A stretch of 64,000 nucleotides of DNA from Alsobacter soli (GCF_003004785.1 NZ_PVZS01000001.1:248001-312000); one strand, 5' to 3'. Positions 54,151 to 63,815 are shown, numbered from the stretch's first letter. Program-made: numbers and translations. Notes: a model not told the origin generated them from the sequence alone.

Positions 54151-55668
54151 TTGCCCGCTCGCCCCAGCACCGTTCGCCTCGCTGCCCTCGCCGGGCTGGC
54201 GTCCGGGCTCGCGTGGGCGACGGCGACCCTGGCCCAGGAGGCCGATCCGTTTCAGCCGCCCCCTGACCCGACCAGGCCGGCCGCGGGCGCCCTCTCCACG
54301 GCGCCAGCGACGTCGAAGCCGGCCTTCCGCGGCTCCTACGCCCAGGTCGGGAAGCCGGTGAAAGGCTCCCAGAAGAAGCCGAAGCCTCGCCGCCTCCAGC
54401 AGGCGCAGACGCTGGCTTCGTCCCCGGCGCCCGTGCCGCTGGGCTCGACGAGCCCGGTCGCAGCGGCGCTGCCCAATCCCGGCCTGCCTGAGCCGGAGCC
54501 TCGTCGCCGGCCCCGCCGCAAGGCGGAGGTCGATCCCTATGAGCCGCTCGGCTTCGATACGGGCGGCCTCATCTTGCGCCCTGCCATTGAGGCCACGGGC
54601 GGTTACGACACCAACCCGAACCGTGCGCCGGGCCCGCACAAGGGCTCCGCCCTCCTGCGGCAGGAAGGCTCGCTCCAGGTCGACAGCCAGTGGGAGCGCC
54701 ACGCCTTTACGGCGACCCTGCGCGGCGCCTACAACGAGTACCCGGGCCAGCCCTCCGCCAACCGGCCGGATGGACAGGGCTCCGCCAACCTGCGTCTCGA
54801 CATCCTGCGAGACACCCAGGTCGACCTGGGGGCTGCCTACGATCTCACCACCGAGCGCCCCGGCAGCCTCGAACAACCGATCGCCACGCTGCGCCGCTCC
54901 ACCATTCTCACCGCCGGCGCCAGCGCCACGCTGACGCAGCGTTTCGGGGCCGCCGCCGTCTCGCTGCGCGGCTCCGTGGACCGGACGACCTATGGCGACC
55001 TGCAAGGCCCGGATGGCGTCGACATCAGCCAGCCCGGCCGCGACCTGAACGCCTACGCCCTGCGGCTGCGCACAGGCTACGAGGTCACGCCCGGCGTGCA
55101 GCCCTTCGTGGAAGCGAGCGTGGACAAGCGCGCCTATGACACGACCATCGACGCGTCCGGTTATGCACGCTCGTCGTCCGGCGTTCAAGCGCGCGCCGGC
55201 TCGACCTTCGAGATCACCCGCACCCTGACGGGCGAGGTCTCGGCCGGCTACGGCTCGCGCGACTACGAGGATCCCCGCCTGCTGCCGCTGCGGGGCCCTG
55301 TCGCGGACGCGTCGCTTGTCTGGTCGGCGACGCCGCTCACCACCGTCACCCTGCGCGGGACGTCCGCGCTGGCCGAAACCACCGTCGTGGGCGCCACCGG
55401 CGCGACGGTGAAGACGCTCGGGATCGAGATCTCCCATGCCCTCATGCGCAACCTGATCCTGGCCGCGACCGGAAGCGTTTACCAGACCGACTATATCGGT
55501 CAGCCCCTGCGTGAGAACGGCTACACGGCGGGCCTGAAGCTCGAATACAAGCTCACCCGCTCGGTGGCGCTGAAGGCGAGCTACTCCCACGAGCGCCTGA
55601 ACGGAGCTGTCCCGGGTTCCGACTACACCGCCAACGTGGTCCTCGTGGGCCTGCGCCTGCAGCACTGA
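54151..55668 (+). CDS. Outer-membrane beta-barrel protein
   Basis: 505 residues. A TTG start at 54151 with GGAG 6 bases before; signal peptide with cleavage after ATLA (near residue 28). A Pro-rich linker (residues about 30-125, KPKPRRLQQAQTL) precedes a barrel of alternating strands: FTATLRGAYNEYPG, ANLRLDILRDTQVDLGAAYD, LAATGSVYQTDYIG, ending VVLVGLRLQH with amphipathic C-terminal strand. Fits the outer-membrane 'BBP2/DUF2320' type found in alphaproteobacteria, often linked to polysaccharide secretion. No pore specificity can be read. Confidence 0.85.
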   Translation: MPARPSTVRLAALAGLASGLAWATATLAQEADPFQPPPDPTRPAAGALSTAPATSKPAFRGSYAQVGKPVKGSQKKPKPRRLQQAQTLASSPAPVPLGSTSPVAAALPNPGLPEPEPRRRPRRKAEVDPYEPLGFDTGGLILRPAIEATGGYDTNPNRAPGPHKGSALLRQEGSLQVDSQWERHAFTATLRGAYNEYPGQPSANRPDGQGSANLRLDILRDTQVDLGAAYDLTTERPGSLEQPIATLRRSTILTAGASATLTQRFGAAAVSLRGSVDRTTYGDLQGPDGVDISQPGRDLNAYALRLRTGYEVTPGVQPFVEASVDKRAYDTTIDASGYARSSSGVQARAGSTFEITRTLTGEVSAGYGSRDYEDPRLLPLRGPVADASLVWSATPLTTVTLRGTSALAETTVVGATGATVKTLGIEISHALMRNLILAATGSVYQTDYIGQPLRENGYTAGLKLEYKLTRSVALKASYSHERLNGAVPGSDYTANVVLVGLRLQH

Positions 55669-55672
55669 GCAG

Positions 55673-55698
55673 GGCGCGCCGGCCTGGACCGGCGCGCC
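55673..55698. terminator. Bidirectional hairpin between convergent genes
   Basis: Perfect 10-base-pair stem GGCGCGCCGG/CCGGCGCGCC with CCTGGA loop between the stop codons of the outer-membrane gene and galU; no T-tract on either side, so perhaps a rho-type or processed end. Confidence 0.45.
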
Positions 55699-55705
55699 GC
55701 TCGGG

Positions 55706-56578
55706 TCAGCGACCCATCAGCTTGTGCAACTCCACCGAGAACGCCGCCGACACGTCCTCGCGGCTCAGCGCATAGGCGACGTTGGCCATCAGGAAGCCGA
55801 TCTTCGAACCCGTGTCGTAGATGTCGCCCGAGAAGGTGTGGGCGAAGAAGGGCTCGCTCTTCGCGAGCGTGATCATGGCGTCCGTGAGCTGGATCTCGCC
55901 GCCGGCGCCGCGCTCCTGGGTCTCCAGGATCTGGAAAACGGAGGGGCTCAGGATGTACCGGCCCGAGATCGCCAGGTTTGAGGGCGCCGTGCCCTTCGGC
56001 GGCTTCTCGACCATGGAGGTGATGCGCTGGAAGCCGCCCTGGTCCTGCACGCCCACGATGCCGTACTGGTGCGTCTCGCTGTCCGGCACCTCGTAGGCGG
56101 CGATCATGTTGCCGCCATGGGCCTCGTAGCCCTTGATCATCTCGGCGAGGCAGGACGCCTGCCCCAGGTGCAGCATGTCGGGCAGCAGCAGCGCGAAGGG
56201 CTCGTCGCCCACGATGTCGCGCGCGCACCAGACGGCGTGGCCCAGGCCGAGCGGCGCCTGCTGGCGCGTGAAGCTCGTCTGGCCGGCGCCCGGCAGGTCG
56301 CGCTTCAGGGCCTCGAGCTCCTTGGTCTTGCCGCGCTCTGCCAGCGTACGGTCCAGCTCGAAGTTGATGTCGAAGTGGTCCTCGATCACCGCCTTGCCGC
56401 GGCCCGTGACGAAGATGAAGTGCTCGATCCCGGCCGCCTTGGCTTCGTCCACCACGTGCTGGATCACGGGGCGGTCCACCACCGTCAGCATCTCCTTCGG
56501 GATCGCCTTCGTGGCGGGCAGAAACCGGGTGCCCAGGCCTGCGACGGGGAACACGGCCTTGCGGATTTTCTTGGTCAT
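55706..56578 (-). CDS. galU: UTP-glucose-1-phosphate uridylyltransferase
   Basis: 290 residues. Nucleotidyltransferase signature AVFPVAGLGTRFLPATKAIP, then KEMLTVVDRPVIQHVVDEA, QAPLGLGHAVWCA and VEKPPKGTAPSNLAI(SGRY). Makes UDP-glucose for exopolysaccharide, LPS and glycolipids. ATG 56578 begins MTKKIRKAV at the standard length. Divergent from galE, 169 bases apart, so the pair probably shares control of UDP-sugar supply. Confidence 0.96.
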   Translation of the reverse strand: MTKKIRKAVFPVAGLGTRFLPATKAIPKEMLTVVDRPVIQHVVDEAKAAGIEHFIFVTGRGKAVIEDHFDINFELDRTLAERGKTKELEALKRDLPGAGQTSFTRQQAPLGLGHAVWCARDIVGDEPFALLLPDMLHLGQASCLAEMIKGYEAHGGNMIAAYEVPDSETHQYGIVGVQDQGGFQRITSMVEKPPKGTAPSNLAISGRYILSPSVFQILETQERGAGGEIQLTDAMITLAKSEPFFAHTFSGDIYDTGSKIGFLMANVAYALSREDVSAAFSVELHKLMGR

Positions 56579-56747
56579 GGATCGCAACTGCTCTTCAGGA
56601 GAAAAAACTGAGGCGTAGGCGCCGGGACGCAGGACGCGTCCGTTCGCGGCCAAACCGAATAACACGGCCGACCGTTCCAGGCGAGTTCAGGAAACCTTAT
56701 GCTGGGCGTTCTACTTTGCGCAGGATCGGATCTGGAGGAGCATTCGA

Positions 56748-57737
56748 ATGGCGGTTCTTGTCACGGGCGGAGCGGGTTACATCGGTTCCCACATGGTGCT
56801 GGCCTTGTTGGACCGCGGCGAGAAAGTCGTCGTGCTCGACAACCTCAGCACCGGCTTCGCCTCCGCCGTGCCGCCCGCCGCGCCGCTGGTTGTAGGCGAC
56901 ATGGGCGACCAGGAGTTGGTCGCCTCGGTGATGCGGGAGCATGAGGTCGACACCGTCGTGCACTTCGCCGCCAAGATCGTGGTCCCGGAATCCGTCACCG
57001 ATCCGCTCGGCTACTATCTCAACAACACCGTCAAGGCGCGCGCCCTCATCGAGACCGCGGTGCAGAGCGGCGTGAAGCACTTCGTCTTCTCCTCCACGGC
57101 CGCCGTCTACGGCGACGTCAGCGGCGACCCCGTGTCCGAGGACGACGAGACCTCGCCCGTGTCGCCGTATGGCCGCTCCAAGCTCATGACCGAGTGGATC
57201 CTGCGCGACACCGCAGCCGCCTATCCCCTCAAATTCGTGGTGCTGCGCTACTTCAACGTGGCAGGGGCCGATCCCAAGGGCCGCGCCGGCCAGTCCACGC
57301 CACGCGCCACCCACCTGATCAAGGTGGCCTCCCAGACCGCCCTGGGGCAGCGGCCCTATCTTGAAGTGTTCGGGACCGACTTCCCCACGCGCGACGGCTC
57401 CTGCATCCGCGACTACATCCACGTCACGGATCTCGCCAACGCCCACATCGCCTCGCTGGAGCACCTGCGCGCCGGCGGCGAGAGCCTCACGCTGAACTGC
57501 GGCTACGGCCAGGGTTATTCGGTGCTGGAGGTGGTGGACACCGTGAAGCGCGTCTCCGGCGTCGACTTCGAGGTCCGCATGGCCCCGCGCCGCGCCGGCG
57601 ATCCCGCCGCCATCGTGGCCACCGGCCAGCGCGTCCGAGAGGTCTTGGGGTGGCGCCCGGAATACGATGACCTCGACACCATCGTGCGGCACGCGCTCGA
57701 ATGGGAGCGCCACCTGACCACGCCCAACGCCCGTTGA
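56748..57737 (+). CDS. galE: UDP-glucose 4-epimerase
   Basis: 329 residues. NAD motif VTGGAGYIGSHMVLALLDRG, VVVLDNLSTGF, catalytic Ser (FSSTAAVYG) and Tyr-Lys (VSPYGRSKLMTEW), and GDYIH-type DYIHVTDLANAHIASL. It interconverts UDP-glucose and UDP-galactose. GGAGGAG lies 11 bases before the ATG. Divergent from galU. Confidence 0.95.
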   Translation: MAVLVTGGAGYIGSHMVLALLDRGEKVVVLDNLSTGFASAVPPAAPLVVGDMGDQELVASVMREHEVDTVVHFAAKIVVPESVTDPLGYYLNNTVKARALIETAVQSGVKHFVFSSTAAVYGDVSGDPVSEDDETSPVSPYGRSKLMTEWILRDTAAAYPLKFVVLRYFNVAGADPKGRAGQSTPRATHLIKVASQTALGQRPYLEVFGTDFPTRDGSCIRDYIHVTDLANAHIASLEHLRAGGESLTLNCGYGQGYSVLEVVDTVKRVSGVDFEVRMAPRRAGDPAAIVATGQRVREVLGWRPEYDDLDTIVRHALEWERHLTTPNAR

Positions 57738-57816
57738 GCCTGCCTTAACGCCGCCTTCACCACGCTGGCCGAGACTGGAGCCCGAAGCCGCGCCCCCGCG
57801 TGGCGAGGTCACCGTC

Positions 57817-59067
57817 ATGCGCCGTCCCCTGATCAGCGCCGTGCTGGCGCTGCCGCTGCTCTGCGAGGCCGCCCTGGCGCAGCCGCGGCGCCAGGCCATG
57901 GCCGAACCCACGGTCACGGGCTCCATCAGCCCAACCGCGGTTGTCGAGGCGCGCCCCGCCTCTTTCGAAGCCTTCGTGGCGGGTCTCTGGCCCGCCGCCC
58001 GCGCCCGGGGCGTGAGCCGCGCGACCTTCGATCGCGCCTTCGCGGGCGTGACGCCCGACCCCAAGATCATCGAGCTGACACACCGACAGTCCGAGTTCGT
58101 GAAGCCGATCTGGGCCTATCTGGACGGCGCCGTGTCCGAAGCCCGCGTCGCCCGCGGCCGCGAGATGGCGGCCCGATACGACCGCACGCTCGCCGCGATC
58201 GAGCGCAAATACGGCGTGGAGCGCTCGGTCGTGCTGGGCGTCTGGGGCATGGAGACCAACTACGGGTCCTTCACGGGCGGCAAGGATGTCATCCGCTCCC
58301 TCGCGACCCTTGCCTCCATCCGCTATCGCGGCGCCTTCTTCCGGGACGAGCTCCTCACCGCCCTTGTGATCCTGCAGCAGGGCCACGTGTCGCGCGCCGA
58401 CATGAAGGGCAGCTGGGCCGGCGCCATGGGCCAGACCCAGTTCATGCCGTCGAGCTTCATGAAATACGCGGTGGACGGGGACGGCGATGGCCGCAAGGAC
58501 ATCTGGACCTCCGTCCCTGACGCCCTGGCCTCCACGGCCAACTACCTCAAGAAGCACGGCTGGAAACATGGCCTGCCCTGGGCCGTCGAGGTGCGCCTCC
58601 CCCACCGCTTCGATTACCGCACGCGCTCGGCCGCCCTGCCCCATTGGGCCGCGCTCGGCCTGCGCCGCGCCGACGGACGCGCGCTGCCGCACGGCGGCGA
58701 GGCCTCTCTCTTCATGCCCGCCGGCGCCCGCGGACCGGTGTTCCTGGTGACGGCCAACTTCAAGGCCATCAAGGCCTACAACAGCTCCGATTCCTACGCC
58801 CTCGGAGTCGGCCATCTCGGCGAGCGGGTGACGGGCGGCTCGCGCATCGTCGCGGCCTGGCCCACGGACGAGCCGCAACTCGATCACGGCCAGCGACGCG
58901 AATTGCAGGCCCGGCTTGCGTCTTTCGGCTACGCGGTTGGAGAACCCGACGGCCGCATCGGAACCAAGACCCGCGATGCGCTCCGCGATTTCCAGCAGCG
59001 GCGCGGGCTCGTCCCTGACGGTCATCCCAGCCTCGCCATGCTGGAGGCGCTGCGTGGCCGCCGCTGA
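57817..59067 (+). CDS. MltB-family lytic murein transglycosylase
   Basis: 416 residues. Signal peptide (MRRPLISAVLALPLLCEAAL), SLT_2/MltB catalytic domain with the catalytic Glu in GVWGMETNYGSFTGGKDVIR and GAMGQTQFMPSSFMKYAVDG plus GDGDGRKDIW, and a C-terminal peptidoglycan-binding type-1 domain (residues about 350-410, LASFGYAVGEPDGRIGTKTR). No lipobox, so soluble in the periplasm. Cuts glycan strands with 1,6-anhydro product. Confidence 0.92.
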   Translation: MRRPLISAVLALPLLCEAALAQPRRQAMAEPTVTGSISPTAVVEARPASFEAFVAGLWPAARARGVSRATFDRAFAGVTPDPKIIELTHRQSEFVKPIWAYLDGAVSEARVARGREMAARYDRTLAAIERKYGVERSVVLGVWGMETNYGSFTGGKDVIRSLATLASIRYRGAFFRDELLTALVILQQGHVSRADMKGSWAGAMGQTQFMPSSFMKYAVDGDGDGRKDIWTSVPDALASTANYLKKHGWKHGLPWAVEVRLPHRFDYRTRSAALPHWAALGLRRADGRALPHGGEASLFMPAGARGPVFLVTANFKAIKAYNSSDSYALGVGHLGERVTGGSRIVAAWPTDEPQLDHGQRRELQARLASFGYAVGEPDGRIGTKTRDALRDFQQRRGLVPDGHPSLAMLEALRGRR

Positions 59068-59151
59068 ATCGATCCGGGACGGTTACGAAACCGCCAAAAG
59101 GCCTTAAGATAAAGCCGGCGCGCGCCCAGGCCGGGCGCCGCGGAGGCGTCC

Positions 59152-60417
59152 TTGCGGAACCTGATCGAACGAACAGCGCGATTCCTGCTGCTGGCCCTCG
59201 CCGTGGCCTGCCTGGCTCCGCTCGGCGGGATGCAGGCCCGGGCGCAGGTCGACGACCGCTTCCCCCACCTGTTCGCGCCGCAGTTCTATCAGCAGCAGCA
59301 ACAGCTGCGACCCAGGCCCCGGATCATCCACCGCGCCCCGCTGCCGGCTCCCCGCGTGGAGCGCCGCCGGCCTGCCCAGCCGCCGCCGGCCGCGGCCGTG
59401 GTGGTCGGCGACGAACCCCAGACGCCTGACATCCAGCCTACCGCCTTCGTGTACGTGCTGGGCGACGTCATGGCCGAGCAGGTCGCGACCGGGCTCGGCG
59501 AGGCCTTCGAGGACAACCCGGACGTTCGCATCCTGCGTCGCACCGTGTCCTCCAGCGGCCTCGTGCGGGATGACTTCTACGACTGGCGCAAGTCCATCCA
59601 TGATCTCCTCTCGTCCCAGGAGAAGATCACCCAGGCGGTGATCCTGATGGGCTCCAACGACCGCCAGATGCTGAAGGACGCCTCCGGCGCGCCGCTCGAA
59701 GTGCTCAGCGACGCCTGGAAGGAAGCCTATGCGGCCCGCGTCGACGAGGTCGGCCGCGCCTTCGCGGAGAAGGGCATCCCCCTGTTCTGGGTCGGGCTGC
59801 CCATCGTGGAGAGCCACCGCATGAGCGCGGACATCCGCGCCCTGAACGAGATCTACCGCAACTCCGCCAGGAAGACCGGCGCGATCTATGTCGAGCTGTT
59901 CGACCCCTTCGCCGACCAGGGAGGTCGCTACTCGCCTTTCGGCCCGGACCTCGCGGGCGACACCGTGAAGCTGCGCGCCTCCGACGGCGTCCACTTCACC
60001 AAGGCCGGCGCCCGCAAGGCGGCGCATTTCGTCGAGGTCGAGATCCGCCGTGTGCTCGACCAGCGCGCCCCGGGCGTGGTGGCGGTTCCCGCCACGGACC
60101 CGGACGATCCCGCCTCCCAGGACCCCGCCCTCCAGCCGGGCGGCGTCGAGCGCGCCATCAACCAGACGGTGCTGCGTGGTCTCGATGGGCTGCCTCCCGC
60201 CCCGGTCGCCATCCCGCAAAGGCCGGTGGCCGGTCCGATCCTGCCGCTGACCGGTTCCGAGACGTCGCAGGGCGGCGCCCTGATGACCGGCGTGGCCAAG
60301 CGCGCCAACACGGAGGCCGGCCAACTGATCGAGCGCGCGCTCGTGCAGGGCCGCGCGCCGGATCCTAAGCCCGGCCGCGCCGACGACTTCAGCTGGACCG
60401 GGTCTCAGACTCGCTAG
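59152..60417 (+). CDS. DUF459 SGNH-hydrolase family protein
   Basis: 421 residues; TTG start at 59152 with GGAGG 6 bases upstream. N-terminal signal/anchor (ARFLLLALAVACLAPLGG). DUF459 core: FVYVLGDVMAEQVATGL (GDS-like block I), ILMGSNDRQML (block III with Asn), LFWVGLPIV, and the late Asp-x-x-His block V in LRASDGVHFTKAGAR. In block I the usual Ser after GD is Val (GDVMAEQ), so hydrolytic activity is doubtful. Its TAG stop shares the CTAG tetranucleotide with the convergent hemH stop. Confidence 0.86.
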   Translation: MRNLIERTARFLLLALAVACLAPLGGMQARAQVDDRFPHLFAPQFYQQQQQLRPRPRIIHRAPLPAPRVERRRPAQPPPAAAVVVGDEPQTPDIQPTAFVYVLGDVMAEQVATGLGEAFEDNPDVRILRRTVSSSGLVRDDFYDWRKSIHDLLSSQEKITQAVILMGSNDRQMLKDASGAPLEVLSDAWKEAYAARVDEVGRAFAEKGIPLFWVGLPIVESHRMSADIRALNEIYRNSARKTGAIYVELFDPFADQGGRYSPFGPDLAGDTVKLRASDGVHFTKAGARKAAHFVEVEIRRVLDQRAPGVVAVPATDPDDPASQDPALQPGGVERAINQTVLRGLDGLPPAPVAIPQRPVAGPILPLTGSETSQGGALMTGVAKRANTEAGQLIERALVQGRAPDPKPGRADDFSWTGSQTR

Positions 60418-61481
60418 CGCATCCAGCCCTGCAGCTCGCGCTCCACCACGGCGCGGATCACGTCCAGGCCATCGGGAGAGTCGTTCAGGCACGGCACGTA
60501 GGCGAACTGCTCGCCGCCGTGGTGCAGGAAGTGCTCCTTGTTCTCGCCCTCGATCTCCTCGAGCGTCTCGAGGCAGTCGGCCGAGAACCCAGGCGCGATC
60601 ACCAGCACCTTCTTGACGCCGCGCTTCGGCAGCTCGCCCATGGTGTCGATCAGGTAGGGCTTCAGCCACTCGTCCGGCCCGAAGCGGGATTGGAAGCAGA
60701 CCATGAACCTGTCCTTGTCCCAGCCCAGCGTCTCGCGCAGGAGGCGGCCGGTCTTCTGGCATTGGCAGTGATAAGGGTCGCCCTTGAGCAGGTACTCCAT
60801 GGGAACCCCATGGAACGACGCCACGATCATGTCGGGCTCGAAGTCGATCGCCGCGAGCTTGTCCCGCACGGTCTTCGCCAGAGCGTTGATGTAGACGGGA
60901 TCGTCGTGCCAGGGCGGGGCCACGCGCACGGCCGGCTGCCAGCGCATGCGCATCAGCTCCTCGAAGGCCTTGTCGCACGCCGTCGCCGTCGTGGCCGCGC
61001 AGGACTGGGGATAGAGCGGCACAAGGAGGATGCGGTCGCAACCCTGCTCCTGCAGCGCGCGGATGCGCGAGGGCGTGGAGGGATTGCCGTACCGCATCGC
61101 CCAGTCCACCACGATCCGGGGGTCCTTCTCCGTGATGGTGGCGGCCAGCTTCTGGGCCTGCGAGCGGGTGATAGTCTTCAGCGGCCCCTCGTCACCCTCC
61201 TTGTTCCAGATCAGGTCGTAGTCCTTGCCCTTCGGGCCCGGGCGCACGCTCAGGATGATCAGGTTCAGGATCGGCCACCACAGCCACCGCGGCTTCTCGA
61301 TGACGCGCCGGTCGGACAGGAACTCCTTGAGGTAGCGGCGCATGGACCAGTAGTCCGTCGCGTCCGGCGTGCCGAGATTCAGCAGCAGCACCCCGATCTT
61401 GCCCACGCGGACGGGCGGATGGGCCTCGGGCAGCGGGCCCACGGCGCGGAAATCCGCATCGGGACGGGGCATTACGGTCAT
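60414..61481 (-). CDS. hemH: Ferrochelatase
   Basis: 355 residues; inserts Fe2+ into protoporphyrin IX to give heme. VGKIGVLLLNLGTPDATDYW at the N-terminus, the ferrochelatase signature with catalytic His in MIVASFHGVPMEYLLKGDPY, FQSRFGPDEWLKPYLID and IAPGFSADCLETLEEI(EGEN). Cys residues CHCQC near residue 230 and the later Cys may hold an Fe-S cluster, as in other alphaproteobacteria. Single gene converging with DUF459. Confidence 0.96.
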   Translation of the reverse strand: MTVMPRPDADFRAVGPLPEAHPPVRVGKIGVLLLNLGTPDATDYWSMRRYLKEFLSDRRVIEKPRWLWWPILNLIILSVRPGPKGKDYDLIWNKEGDEGPLKTITRSQAQKLAATITEKDPRIVVDWAMRYGNPSTPSRIRALQEQGCDRILLVPLYPQSCAATTATACDKAFEELMRMRWQPAVRVAPPWHDDPVYINALAKTVRDKLAAIDFEPDMIVASFHGVPMEYLLKGDPYHCQCQKTGRLLRETLGWDKDRFMVCFQSRFGPDEWLKPYLIDTMGELPKRGVKKVLVIAPGFSADCLETLEEIEGENKEHFLHHGGEQFAYVPCLNDSPDGLDVIRAVVERELQGWMR

Positions 61482-61601
61482 CGCAACCTCTCGTTTCCAT
61501 CACTCGGCCCGGCGAAGCTTGCGCCTTGCAAAAGCGCTGGCGCTCGGCTCCATTTGGGCGCGCGCCCGTCCGGGCGCACGCTGCCTCATACGGAGACCGC
61601 C

Positions 61602-63110
61602 ATGCGCCCGATCACCCGCCGAGACACGCTCCGCATGGGCCTGGGAGCCGGCGCTGTCGCGCTGGCGGCCTGGGCGCAGGGGCCCGTCAAGGTCTCGTTC
61701 GTCCTCACCAACGATGTCTACATCATCGACGAGGAAAAGGGTCGCGGAGGCATGGCGCGGCTGGCCGCAGTGGTCAAGGCCGAGCGGGCCCGCAACCCCA
61801 ACACGCTCTTCGTCCATGCTGGCGACACGCTCTCGCCCAGCCTCATGTCGGGTTTCGACCAGGGCGCGCACATGATCGCGTTTTTCAACGCCATGAAACT
61901 CGACGCGCTCACGCCCGGCAACCACGAGTTCGACTTCGGCAAGGACGTGTTCCTGAAGCGGATGGCGGAGGCCAAATTCCCGGTCTATGCCGCCAACCTG
62001 CGCATGGCCGATGGCGGGCCCGTGCCGGGGATCTCCGAGAGCGCCATCCGGGAGATCGGCGGCGTGCGCATCGGCATCCTGGGATCGGCGCTCGAGACGA
62101 CGCCGCTGATGTCATCCTCGGGCGACATGCGGTTCTCGCCGTCGGTCGAGTCGATCCGCGCAGAGGCCAAGGCGCTGCGCGACAAGGGCGCGGACTTCGT
62201 GGTCGCCCTCACCCACACCGACCGGACCACGGACCTCAAGCTCTTCGACATGCGGGCGGTTGACCTCCTGCTCACGGGCCACGACCACGACCTGCGCGTC
62301 AATTATGACGGCAAGACCGCCATGGCCGAGTCCGGCGAGGACGCCGAGTATGTGGTCGTGGTCGAGGTCACGTTCGACGTGAAAGCGGAGGGGGGGAAGC
62401 GCACGGTCGCCTGGTCGCCCGAGTTCCGCATCATCGACACCGCCACGGTGACGCCGGACCCCGAGACGCTCGACATGGTGAAGCGCTACGACGCCGAGCT
62501 CTCGAAGGAGCTCGACGTCCAGGTCGCCACGCTCGCGGTCGACCTCGACAGCCGCAACGCCACCGTGCGCGGCGGCGAGGCCGCCATCGGCAATCTGATC
62601 GCCGACGCCATGCGGGCCGCGACCGGAGCCGACGTCGCCATCACCAACGGCGGCGGCATCCGCGGGAACAAGCAGTACAAGGCCGGCGCCGCCTGGACCC
62701 GAAGGGACATCCTGAGCGAGCTGCCATTCGGTAACCGGACGGCCGTCACCCAGGTCACCGGCGTGGCCCTGAAGGCGGCGCTGGAGAATGGGGTCAGCCA
62801 GCTGGAGAACCGCGCCGGCCGCTTCCCGCAGGTTTCGGGCGTCAAGGTGGAGGTTGACCCCGCCCAGCCGGCGGGCAAGCGAGTCGTGTCGGTCCTGGTG
62901 AACGGCGAGCCGCTGGACGAGGCGAAGACCTACAAGGTCGCCACGAACGACTTCATGCTCCGCGGCGGCGACGGCTACGGCGCCCTGACAGGCAAGACCG
63001 CCGCGACCGTGGATTCCGGCGGATCGCTGGTCGCCAACGACGTCATGGTCTACGCCCGCAAGCTCGGCAGCATCGACGCCAAGGTCGAAGGGCGCGTCGT
63101 GATCAGGTGA
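61602..63110 (+). CDS. Tat-exported 5'-nucleotidase/metallophosphatase family protein
   Basis: 502 residues. Twin-arginine signal TRRDTLRMGLGAGAVALAAW. Calcineurin-like domain with metal motifs (TNDVY in place of the usual NDxH, VHAGDTLSP, PGNHEFDFG, ALTHTDR, LTGHDHDL) and a C-terminal 5'-nucleotidase domain with GNLIADAMRAATGADVAITN, NGGGIRG and DFMLRGGDGYGAL. Note that the first metal motif has Val-Tyr-Ile instead of the common Ile/Leu-His. Likely releases phosphate or cleaves nucleotides in the periplasm. GGAGACC precedes the ATG. Confidence 0.9.
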   Translation: MRPITRRDTLRMGLGAGAVALAAWAQGPVKVSFVLTNDVYIIDEEKGRGGMARLAAVVKAERARNPNTLFVHAGDTLSPSLMSGFDQGAHMIAFFNAMKLDALTPGNHEFDFGKDVFLKRMAEAKFPVYAANLRMADGGPVPGISESAIREIGGVRIGILGSALETTPLMSSSGDMRFSPSVESIRAEAKALRDKGADFVVALTHTDRTTDLKLFDMRAVDLLLTGHDHDLRVNYDGKTAMAESGEDAEYVVVVEVTFDVKAEGGKRTVAWSPEFRIIDTATVTPDPETLDMVKRYDAELSKELDVQVATLAVDLDSRNATVRGGEAAIGNLIADAMRAATGADVAITNGGGIRGNKQYKAGAAWTRRDILSELPFGNRTAVTQVTGVALKAALENGVSQLENRAGRFPQVSGVKVEVDPAQPAGKRVVSVLVNGEPLDEAKTYKVATNDFMLRGGDGYGALTGKTAATVDSGGSLVANDVMVYARKLGSIDAKVEGRVVIR

Positions 63111-63172
63111 ACCGCCCCGCTTTGGCCGCCTTCGACCGGCAAAGAGCGACAGGCGCAAGGGGGTGGACGCGC

Positions 63173-63805
63173 GTGATTCGAAGCCTTCGGACAAGTCTGA
63201 TCGCCAGCCTGGCCCTCCTTGCCGGGACGGTCGCGGCCTGGGCTCACCCGCATGTCTGGGTGACGGTGAAATGTGAGATCGTCTGGGCGCCGGATGGGCG
63301 CATCGCCGCCGTGAAGCATCACTGGACGTTCGACGAGGGCTATACCAGCTACGCCATCCAGGGGCTTGATACGAACCGCGACGGCATCTACTCGCGCGAC
63401 GAATTGGCCGAGCTCGCCAAGGTGAACACGGAGTCTCTGGCGGAGACGGGCTTCTTCACGGTCGTGAAGGCGGACGGTAAGAAGCAGGAATTCGGGGCGC
63501 CGGCGGACTACTGGCTGGAGCATGAGAAAGGCCAGCTGACCCTCAACTTCACCCTCCCCCTGAAGGAGCCGGCGACCGCCAGGCGCACGCTGATCCTGGA
63601 CGTCTACGACCCCACCTTCTTCGTCGACTTCAGCTACGCCGACGGCGATGACGCCGTGAAGCTGACGGGCTCGCCCCAAAACTGCGCCGTGCAGTTGTCG
63701 CGGCCCAAGAAGCCCGACGCCAAGCAGGTGCTGACCGAGGACTACTTCGCCAACGCCAACATGGGATTCCAGTTCGCCTCCAAGGTGATCGTCGCATGTC
63801 CGTGA
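63173..63805 (+). CDS. DUF1007 periplasmic protein
   Basis: 210 residues. The GTG at 63173 (VIRSLRTSLIASLALLAGTV) gives a normal signal peptide and has AAGGGGG 7 bases upstream; a GTG at 63107 would add 22 residues. The mature part starts HPHVWVTVKCEIVW with a possible metal-binding HPH at the new N-terminus; an EF-hand-like GLDTNRDGIYSRDELAEL is also seen. DUF1007 proteins are commonly encoded directly before NicO/RcnA-type Ni/Co transporters, as here. Confidence 0.88.
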   Translation: MIRSLRTSLIASLALLAGTVAAWAHPHVWVTVKCEIVWAPDGRIAAVKHHWTFDEGYTSYAIQGLDTNRDGIYSRDELAELAKVNTESLAETGFFTVVKADGKKQEFGAPADYWLEHEKGQLTLNFTLPLKEPATARRTLILDVYDPTFFVDFSYADGDDAVKLTGSPQNCAVQLSRPKKPDAKQVLTEDYFANANMGFQFASKVIVACP

Positions 63806-63815
63806 AGCCCCTGCC

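Noticed and set aside
54085..55665. 526-residue minus-strand frame opposite the beta-barrel gene
   Set aside because: Arg/Gly-rich, no domain; the plus strand has a signal peptide and amphipathic barrel strands.
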